A stretch of 64,000 nucleotides of DNA, from assembly GCF_006864425.1 (NCBI RefSeq), contig NZ_QHLI01000003.1:28907-92906 (forward strand), given 5' to 3'. The notes under the pieces are model-generated. The model did no database searches and had not been told where the DNA came from. It saw only the letters and a list, made by a program, of their open reading frames with translations. Positions within the stretch are counted from its first letter, which is position 1. The number at the start of each line of letters is the position of its first letter. Below, piece by piece: positions 57,907 through 64,000 of this stretch. The position numbers were made by a program, and so were the translations under genes. This DNA comes from Campylobacter troglodytis. GTDB taxonomy: Bacteria > Campylobacterota > Campylobacteria > Campylobacterales > Campylobacteraceae.

Positions 57907-58434
57907 CTAAAAGCCTCTTAGCTTAGCTTGTAATCTCATAAAATGCTCATCTCCTGCAAAATGCCCGGCTACATTTTCAAGATAATTTAGCATCAAGTCC
58001 TTGTAGCCATTGTCTAAGAGCTTTTCTAAGAAGTCTAAAAAATCGCTTTTGTTGTTGATTATAAGCTTGTTGGCAAAGATGATGTTTTCAAAGCTTTTTT
58101 TAAAGCCAAGTTCCTTTTCGCTTTCTAAAAAATCCCTATAATTAAGAGCCTCATCCTCAAAATCTTGCTGAAAGGATCTCTTTTTTTCGCTTAGTTCTAA
58201 GATCTTTTCAAACTCATCATTTATGCTTCTTGCCTTGCAATTTTTCATATAAAACTCAAAAAGCAAACCAGCCTCATCTGGTGAGTTTATGGCAAAATCG
58301 CAAAGTTCTATGAGATTTAGCAAATTCTTGTGTGCTTTTTTTTCATAAGCAAGGCTTAGATAAAGCTTGGCCTTTTCAAAGTCCTTTTTGCGAAAATAAT
58401 TTAGGGCTATTTTTTTATAATCTTGCGAACTCAT
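57907..58434 (-). CDS. Conserved helical protein (Cj1640-like)
   Basis: 175 residues from MSSQDYKKIALNYFRKKDFE; the ATG lies inside the end of the NifU-like gene. TPR-like helical start (ALNYFRKKDFEKAKLYLSLA, YEKKAHKNLLNLIEL), otherwise unrecognised. The same order NifU-Cj1640-murE occurs in C. jejuni. Overlap with the NifU-like gene implies cotranslation. Confidence 0.75.
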   Translation of the reverse strand: MSSQDYKKIALNYFRKKDFEKAKLYLSLAYEKKAHKNLLNLIELCDFAINSPDEAGLLFEFYMKNCKARSINDEFEKILELSEKKRSFQQDFEDEALNYRDFLESEKELGFKKSFENIIFANKLIINNKSDFLDFLEKLLDNGYKDLMLNYLENVAGHFAGDEHFMRLQAKLRGF

Positions 58435-58687
58435 TAGCACCGCCAACCAAATTCACAAGGCTAATCTCAGGGTGAATGTCTATTTTAAGCTGCTTTTCAA
58501 GGGCGTATTTAAGTGTGGTATTACTTGCCGCACAGCCCTGACAAGCTCCTATTAAATGCACAAAAACAACCCCATTTTTAACGCCCAAAAACTCCAAGCC
58601 CCCACCGTCTCGCTCCAAAATGTAAAGCTGTTTGTTTAAAACAGAACGAACAGGCTCTACCAAGTCCTCATCGCTAAAAGGCATCAT
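58415..58687 (-). CDS. NifU C-terminal-domain Fe-S scaffold protein (Cj1639-like)
   Basis: 90 residues: VRSVLNKQLYILERDGGGLE, then the CxxC cluster site in VHLIGACQGCAASNTTLKYA. Carries or delivers an Fe-S cluster. It starts MMPFSDEDL; either Met could begin it. First gene of a short operon with the Cj1640-like gene. Confidence 0.87.
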   Translation of the reverse strand: MMPFSDEDLVEPVRSVLNKQLYILERDGGGLEFLGVKNGVVFVHLIGACQGCAASNTTLKYALEKQLKIDIHPEISLVNLVGGANEFARL

Positions 58688-59376
58688 CTTAAATCCTTGA
58701 ATTTTTAATCTTATTTTAACAAGTTCTTTTTAAAAAAGGGTAAAATTGTATATTTTTTATCCTTATTTTGGCTCTGTTGTGAAATTAAGTTCATTTTAAA
58801 TTTTAACTCTTTGTCAAAAAAATGTTGATTTGTAATTCTTAGCCTACTAGCGAAGAATCCATTAAATTCAAGGTGTTTCTTCATAAATTCGTGGATTTTT
58901 GGCTTAGCTTGTAATGACAAGAATATGATTGTCATAAGGCGTAGCCAAAATATCTCTTTGAATTTTGAGGTGTTTAACTAGCTTAGTATGACAAGAACTT
59001 TGTCATTCTAAGCGAAGCGATCAAGCAGCTTGCAAGGCGTAGCCCAAGCAAAAAATCTCTTTTTGAATTACGAGCTACTTCATTCGTGCTACACAGCCTC
59101 TTAGTATGACAAAGGGTGTCATTTTGAGTATCTTGTTGAGATACTTCGCTTAGTATGACAAATATGCTATTTTATCTAAAATCAATAGTTTTTTAAAACA
59201 AAGCCTGAATTTTAAATTCAAGCACATTTAAAGCAAAGTTAAAACCCCAAATTAAAACTCTTTGTCTTAAAAGCTTGAATTTAAATGTTTGGATAGTATT
59301 TAAATGCTTGTTGATAAACATTTGTTACAAAAATTCTCACTTAACTTAAAGTAAGTCATCTTAAAATGCTTTAAGC
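58688..59376. repeat. Intergenic DNA with GTCATACTAAGCG-type repeats
   Basis: No gene. Repeats of GTCATWCTAAGCGAAG type lie around 58925-58985, 59001-59020 and 59105-59165. One of them is split by a short insert (59021-59051), listed separately. The rest is RAATTY-rich. Confidence 0.65.
59021..59051 (-). mobile_element. Short 31-bp insert inside an intergenic repeat (not in an IS)
   Basis: On the minus strand it begins TTGCTTGGGCTACGCCTTGC and ends CAAGCTGCTTGA, like the inserts in the IS remnants. It separates the AGATTTT and CGCTTCGCTTAGAATGAC halves of a repeat that is continuous elsewhere (compare AGATTTTTCGCTTTG at 6126). Left flank TTT, as in the IS copies. Confidence 0.6.
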
Positions 59377-60606
59377 TTAAATCTTAGCTAGCCTTTCAAA
59401 AAAGCTTGATGTTGCTTCATTATCATTCGTCTTTGTAAGAGTTAGCATTAGCAAAACACGGGCTTTTTGAGGATTTAAATGATGAGCTGAGATAAAGCCT
59501 AGCTTTTTATCATCGCCACTAAGAACCACACAGCCAGCCCTTACACGCGAGCTAACCACTACCTTCAAGCCCTTTTTAAGCAAGGCTTTGAGCGTTTTTT
59601 TTTGAAAGCTATGAATGCTTCCAGCCCCGCTTCCTGCAATTACCAAGCCCTTTGTGCCGCTTTTAAACAAGGCTTTTGCAGCAACGGCTAAGCCGTCATT
59701 GCTGTAAGTGTATAAAATATCAACCCTTGGCAGTTTTTTTAGCCTTGAAAGATTAAATTCAGCCTTTTTCGTTAAGCCTTTAAATTCAAGCATTTCAAGT
59801 AGCACAGAGCTTGAAGGATTAAATTCAAAGTCTTTTTCAAGAGTGCTTTGAGACTGTGTAAATTTAGCTTTTTTATTAAATAAGTTAGAATCTAAGTGCT
59901 TAAATTTATTTAAATCAACGAAGTTTGCATCCTTTAAATTTTTAAAATTGGCACTTTGAAACTGTGTAAATTCATCCTCTTTTGCTTGAATTTTAGCCTT
60001 TGCCTCGCTTACAATCACCTTATTTGCCACATTTTCATCAAGTTCTCTAAAAATCACCTCTCCATCTTTAACATAGCCGCACTCAAAGCCCTCAAAGGCA
60101 TTTATGTTTTGAGTGTGAATTTTTTGCACACTTTTACCCACAAAGATAGTGCCGTTCATAGTTACAAAAACGCCTTTTATGCTTTGCGAATTAGCCAAAA
60201 GCAAGGCATTGTAAAGATTTTTTGCCCCCTCATACTCAATGCTTGTAGCAGGTCTCATCGCCCCTGTTAAGATGATTGGCAGCTTGTTTTCAAGCACAAG
60301 GCTTAGAAAAAAGGCAGTTTCCTCCATAGTGTCTGTGCCGTGGGTGATGACTATGCCACGAGCCTTTGAGGCTAGTTTTTTGCACCGCCTTGCTAGTTTT
60401 AGCCAGATTTTATCGCTCATATCGCAGCTGTCTATGTTTGCTATTTGTTCTGTGTGAATTTGTGTGAATTTTTCGCTTAAACTAACATTTAAATCAGCCT
60501 CAAGCCTTGCTAAAAGCTCATTTATGCCTAAAATTCCAGCCTTATATCCTCCGCTATCATCACCAAGCCCTGCAACTGTGCCTCCTGTGGCTAAGAGTGC
60601 TATCAT
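59377..60606 (-). CDS. ansA: L-asparaginase with in-frame insertion
   Basis: 409 residues (about 330 is usual), from MIALLATGGTVAGL with GGGAGGC upstream; no signal peptide, so cytoplasmic. Catalytic motifs: IALLATGGTVAG (first Thr), GIVITHGTDTMEETAFFLSL (second Thr, Asp) and ILTGAMRPATSIEYEGAKN. Residues about 195-285 (QAKEDEFTQFQSANFKNLKD, HLDSNLFNKKAKFTQSQSTL) are extra, low in complexity, and encoded by RAATTY-rich DNA. They lie in the linker before the C-terminal domain (LPRVDILYTYSNDG), so activity may be kept. It converts Asn to Asp and ammonia. Confidence 0.88.
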   Translation of the reverse strand: MIALLATGGTVAGLGDDSGGYKAGILGINELLARLEADLNVSLSEKFTQIHTEQIANIDSCDMSDKIWLKLARRCKKLASKARGIVITHGTDTMEETAFFLSLVLENKLPIILTGAMRPATSIEYEGAKNLYNALLLANSQSIKGVFVTMNGTIFVGKSVQKIHTQNINAFEGFECGYVKDGEVIFRELDENVANKVIVSEAKAKIQAKEDEFTQFQSANFKNLKDANFVDLNKFKHLDSNLFNKKAKFTQSQSTLEKDFEFNPSSSVLLEMLEFKGLTKKAEFNLSRLKKLPRVDILYTYSNDGLAVAAKALFKSGTKGLVIAGSGAGSIHSFQKKTLKALLKKGLKVVVSSRVRAGCVVLSGDDKKLGFISAHHLNPQKARVLLMLTLTKTNDNEATSSFFERLAKI

Positions 60607-60660
60607 TTTGCCTCCCAAATTTTGTCCTAAATTGTAGCATTATTTTGCTATACTTTTAAA

Positions 60661-60912
60661 ATGAATGAGAAATTAAGGCTTTTATGCGAGCAAATTTTTG
60701 GCACAAAGAGGCTTGAAATTTGGCAGCTTTTGTGCGACAGGGCTGATGAGAATGGCTTTGTTTTGATAAAGATTGAAGAGCTTATGCAAGAATGCTCTGT
60801 CTCAAAGCCAACAGCCATAAATGCCTTGAAATTCTTGCAAGAAAAAAAGATCTTAAAAAAGCTTAAAAACGGCTTTTACGAGCTAAAATTAGGACAAAAA
60901 AATGAGGCTTAA
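60661..60912 (+). CDS. Winged-helix transcriptional regulator (Cj0258-like)
   Basis: 83 residues, one winged HTH: KIEELMQECSVSKPTAINAL as recognition region and FLQEKKILKKLKNGFYEL as wing. The ATG lies 54 bp from the divergent asparaginase start, and its 3' end overlaps the pyrC start by 11 bp. A local regulator of pyrC or ansA is possible but not shown. Confidence 0.8.
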   Translation: MNEKLRLLCEQIFGTKRLEIWQLLCDRADENGFVLIKIEELMQECSVSKPTAINALKFLQEKKILKKLKNGFYELKLGQKNEA

Positions 60913-62167
60913 AAATCCCTTGGATATGCACTTGCATTTGCGAGATAAAGATATGTTACAAGTTGTAGCACCCTTATCGGCAAAGCATTTTAAAGCAGGC
61001 GTCATAATGCCAAATTTAATCCCCCCCATTACAAGCAAAGAAGCCTTACTGTCTTATAAAGAGCGAATTTTAAGGGCTTGTGAAGACTTTTCAAAAAACG
61101 ACAGTGTGGTTAAAAATTTGGCAAAAAGCAAGGGTGCAGGCAAAAATTTGACAAAGAGCGAGAGTGTTCTTAAAAATTCACAAAAAAACGAGAGTGAAGC
61201 CCGAAATTCACAAAAAAACGAGAATATAACTATAAATTCAGCACAAACAAAAAATGCCATTAAAAATTCACAAAAAGGCGAGAGTTTAACTCAAAATTCT
61301 ATAAAAAGAGCTAACACAAGCAAAAATTCATACCAAAGCCAAAAAGGCATTGATAACCACAATTTCACCCCCCTAATGACTCTTTTTTATCAAAACTACG
61401 ACAAAGCATTTTTAGAAAGCATAAGAGAGGAGCTTTTTGCCATAAAGCTTTATCCAGCAGGAATTACCACAAATTCAAGCGGTGGAGTAAGGGACTTTGA
61501 TTTAAAACACTTAAAGCCAACGCTTGAAGCTATGAGTGAGCTTGAAATCCCACTGCTTGTGCACGGAGAAACAAATGATTTCGTGCTTGACAGAGAAGCA
61601 AATTTTGCCAAAATTTACGAAAAGCTTGCCACTTCTTTTCCAAAACTTCGTATAGTGATGGAGCATATCACCACGAAAGCCTTGTGCGAGCTTTTAAAAA
61701 AGCACGAAAACCTCTATGCTACCATAACCTTGCATCATTTAATGCTGACCTTAGACGATGTGATGGGGGATAAATTAAGACCTCATCTTTTTTGCAAGCC
61801 CATAGCAAAGAGGGCTGAGGACAGAGAGGCTCTGTGCGAGCTAGCATTTTCGGGATTTGAAAGGGTGATGTTTGGCTCTGATTCAGCGCCTCATCCAAGA
61901 AACGAGAAAGAATGCTACGGCTGTGCGGCTGGGGTATTTTCAGCCCCTGTGGCTATAAGCTTGTTAGCACAGCTTTTTGAGGAAAACTCAAATGAAAAAA
62001 ATCTGCAAAGATTCATAAGCGACAATGCTATAAAGGCTCACAAACTTGAATTTGACAAAGAAAAAATCATAAAACTAGTTAAAAAAGAATGGACAGTGCC
62101 TCAAAACTACGGCGAGGTGGTGCCATTTTTTGCTGAAAAAACACTGAAATGGCAGGTTGAAACTTAA
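60902..62167 (+). CDS. pyrC: Dihydroorotase with a 10-residue tandem-repeat insertion
   Basis: 421 residues where about 335-345 is normal. Metal ligands and active site are present: DMHLHLRDKDM (HxH), FAIKLYPAGITTNSS (carboxylated Lys), LVHGETND, MEHITTKALCELL and GSDSAPHPRNEKECYGC. Residues about 62-152 interrupt the block between ERILRACEDF and NFTPLMTLF. They form eight 10-residue units (KNSQKNESEA, RNSQKNENIT, KNSQKGESLT and similar). The enzyme closes the dihydroorotate ring in pyrimidine synthesis and is normally essential, so the insertion must be tolerated. Confidence 0.93.
   Translation: MRLKNPLDMHLHLRDKDMLQVVAPLSAKHFKAGVIMPNLIPPITSKEALLSYKERILRACEDFSKNDSVVKNLAKSKGAGKNLTKSESVLKNSQKNESEARNSQKNENITINSAQTKNAIKNSQKGESLTQNSIKRANTSKNSYQSQKGIDNHNFTPLMTLFYQNYDKAFLESIREELFAIKLYPAGITTNSSGGVRDFDLKHLKPTLEAMSELEIPLLVHGETNDFVLDREANFAKIYEKLATSFPKLRIVMEHITTKALCELLKKHENLYATITLHHLMLTLDDVMGDKLRPHLFCKPIAKRAEDREALCELAFSGFERVMFGSDSAPHPRNEKECYGCAAGVFSAPVAISLLAQLFEENSNEKNLQRFISDNAIKAHKLEFDKEKIIKLVKKEWTVPQNYGEVVPFFAEKTLKWQVET
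61085..61357 (+). repeat. 30-bp tandem repeat array inside pyrC
   Basis: Eight diverged 30-bp units, each beginning near AAAAATTCACAA or AAAAATTTG and encoding KNS/KNL plus seven charged residues. The period is exact at 10 codons. Units carry one RAATTY site each, nearly always at the same place. Confidence 0.85.
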
Positions 62168-63330
62168 ATTGTCATAAATTTTCATACCATTTTACAAAGA
62201 TAATTTCACTTTCTCACAAGCAAAAACCCTTTAAAATTTAGAACTTTTTAGCGATAATGTAAGCTTGAATTTAGCAAAGACTAAAACAACAAAGATGATA
62301 AAAGATTAACAGTTTCTTAAAATGAACTTGAATTTAAGAACTTGAAATCCTTGAAGTTAAGTTTATTTTACAAACAAGCTGAAATTATAAAATGTGTTTA
62401 AAATTCAAGGTGGGCATAAATTGTAAGCATTTTAAAGGTGAGATTTTGGTTTTAAACTTAGCTGAGTTTTAGCTTGGGACTGAATTTTAAAGGACTAAAT
62501 TCAAGCAAAGTTTAAATTTCAAGCTCATTTACGCTTTACATTATAGATTAAAAGATAATTAAACTTGTCAAGTCTAAATGTAGCCTCATTAAAATTTAAA
62601 GGCTTTTTTAAATTCAAGATCTAAATTTTTATATGAATTTTCAAAGGCTAAATTCAAGCAAAGTTTGAATTTAAGCCCAAAAGCCTCTTTTAAATTCAAG
62701 GTCTGAATGTTTAAAATGTTTAAAGCCTTGAAAAAATTCAAAGCTTTAAAACTTAAAGCAATTTAAACAAACAAGTAACACTTCTGCTCTAAGTTTAGCC
62801 TAAGCATATAAAATTTAAGGCTTTAAGCTTTAAAAATTCAAGCACTCCCACTAGGCAAATCAAAAAGCCCCAGTTAAAGACTAAGTGGTTTAAATTCAAT
62901 AAACAAAGAAAATCAAGCTAACTCAAACATTGCAAAAGCTTCAAGCGAAGCTTGAAATTGAATTAGCCAAATTCAAGCTAGGCTCAAAAACCCTCCACTT
63001 CAAGCCCCTTAATTCAACTCAGCTTCAAAAACCCAAAGCCACAAAAAAGGCTTAAATTTAAAGCCTCACACAACAAAATCTTAAATTTAAAGCCATTCAA
63101 AAAACCTCAAGCCAGTTTCAACAAAGCCTCAAATTCAAAGTCTATCAATAGCCTTGAAACTCCCACAAAAGCCTCTCAAAAGCTCAAAAGCCTTAAATTT
63201 AAGGTCTCTCCCACAAAACAGTTTCAAAGCCTTGCAAAACAGCCTCAAAGCCTCTCAAATAGCCTTAAATTCAAGGCTCCCCACAAAAAATCCTTAAATT
63301 CAAAGCCCACACAAAGTCCCAAACAAGCCT
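62168..63330. repeat. Intergenic DNA filled with AAATTCAAG/GCCTTAAATTTAAAG words
   Basis: 1.16 kb with no gene. From about 62560 to 63320 it is an almost continuous chain of units such as TTAAATTCAAGG, AAGCCTCAAA, GCCTTAAATTTAAAGCC and CCACAAAA, spaced about 20-40 bp. There is a switch from GAATTTAAG orientation (left) to AAATTCAAGCC orientation (right). Same style as 3968-5216. Confidence 0.75.
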
Positions 63331-64000
63331 TTAAAATTTCTTCTTCTTAACATCATCATAGATATTCTTAGCTATGGAGCTAACGCTATCTGAGATTAAA
63401 GAGGAATCATTTGCAATTCTAACATTATCTTGCGTGCTTGTTTCTATGGCTGCTACTGCGTCGTTTATTTGAGTGATTCCAGCGGTTTGTTCTTTGATGC
63501 TCTCAGCCATATCGTTTATGCTTTGAACGAGCAAGTTGGTGTTTGCTTCTATCTCACTTAAAGACTTTTGAGTGCGCTCAGCTAGCTTTCTAACCTCATC
63601 AGCTACCACAGCAAAGCCGCGTCCATGCTCACCTGCCCTTGCTGCTTCAATAGCTGCATTTAAAGCAAGTAGGTTGATTTGATCAGCTATGTCGCCAATT
63701 ATGCCTGTTACATTTTTTATCTCCTCACTTTGAGCTATTACCTCTGTGGTTTTGGTGGAGACATTTTGCATTGAGGAGGTGATTTCCTCAAGGGCTGCTG
63801 CTGTTTCTTCAAGTGAATGAGCTTGAGAATTTGAGCTTTCTGTTAATGCCTTTACAGCCTCGCTTAATCTCGTGCTTTCACTATTTAGCGCATCAGCAAA
63901 CTCAGCCGAGGTTTTAAGCATGGTTACTATCTCATCGCCTAGGGTATTTGTAGTAGTTTCTACGCTTCCCTTGGCATCTTGGATCTTTGTGGTAAAATCA
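63331..64000 (-). CDS. Methyl-accepting chemotaxis protein, C-terminal part (start beyond window)
   Basis: The frame is open to the window edge ([20 protein letters not shown] continues upstream of the first Met). It contains the invariant signalling tip [20 protein letters not shown] followed by [20 protein letters not shown], which contacts CheA and CheW. It ends YDDVKKKKF. The ligand-binding domain is outside the window, so its signal is unknown. Confidence 0.93.
   Translation of the reverse strand, partial: DFTTKIQDAKGSVETTTNTLGDEIVTMLKTSAEFADALNSESTRLSEAVKALTESSNSQAHSLEETAAALEEITSSMQNVSTKTTEVIAQSEEIKNVTGIIGDIADQINLLALNAAIEAARAGEHGRGFAVVADEVRKLAERTQKSLSEIEANTNLLVQSINDMAESIKEQTAGITQINDAVAAIETSTQDNVRIANDSSLISDSVSSIAKNIYDDVKKKKF

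Overview
The window is AT-rich chromosomal DNA of a Campylobacter-type epsilonproteobacterium. The evidence is the gene content and blocks of gene order that I recall from Campylobacter jejuni: rpsF-ssb-rpsR; the pycA/bpt/DnaJ-like cluster; Cj0598/Cj0599-like genes with fba, peb4 and nth; cmoB, a Cj0977-like gene, a lipoprotein and a nuclease; the S10-spc-secY ribosomal operon; the Cj1639 to Cj1650 block; and an HTH gene with pyrC. I cannot name the species. The blocks are those of C. jejuni but their arrangement differs. They are separated by unusually long non-coding stretches, so this is a repeat-rich, rearranged relative.

Layout. 1-1860: IS1595-type remnant, a MITE-like element and an 11-bp tandem repeat. 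1862-3967: TonB-dependent receptor with a 13-G phase-variation tract in its signal peptide. 3968-6517: repeat-filled DNA with one small hypothetical gene. 6518-7726: rpsF-ssb-rpsR. 7985-9774: two IS remnants. 9890-13014: DnaJ-like, Bpt, small protein and PycA on the minus strand. 13472-16808: PLP enzyme and a MotB/MotA-like pair. 17259-18109: IS remnant. 18145-22663: fba, peb4, nth, gltS. 23018-28720: cmoB, a three-gene island (TIR-like, three-TM and Hcp-like proteins), the Cj0977-like gene, lipoprotein, nuclease and a gene with an LQE repeat. 29887-30745: IS remnant. 31075-33460: an ATPase plus TOPRIM gene pair lodged between two copies of the rpsJ promoter region. 33364-43667: ribosomal operon to secY. 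43668-46988: GC-richer hairpins, gene debris and an IS remnant. 46989-58687: ung, the Mla-like transporter block, tkt, ispA, a PDZ protein, YbaB, murE and a NifU-like protein. 59377-62167: asparaginase, HTH protein, pyrC. 62168-63330: repeat-filled DNA. 63331-64000: 3' part of a chemotaxis receptor gene.

Three things stand out. (1) All seven IS1595-type remnants carry one or more copies of a short stem-forming insert, usually 31-38 bp. The inserts sit at up to five fixed positions in the transposase, almost always between a TTT codon and a G-starting codon. One more copy lies in an unrelated intergenic repeat, and two IS copies look like deletions formed by recombination between inserts. (2) Short RAATTY-containing words (AAATTC, GAATTT) fill the intergenic DNA and have also expanded inside genes, giving long extra tails or loops in L22, L15, dihydroorotase, asparaginase and a PLP enzyme. 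(3) Two compact modules look like defence systems: the ATPase/TOPRIM pair in the rpsJ leader and the TIR-like/three-TM/Hcp-like operon beside cmoB.
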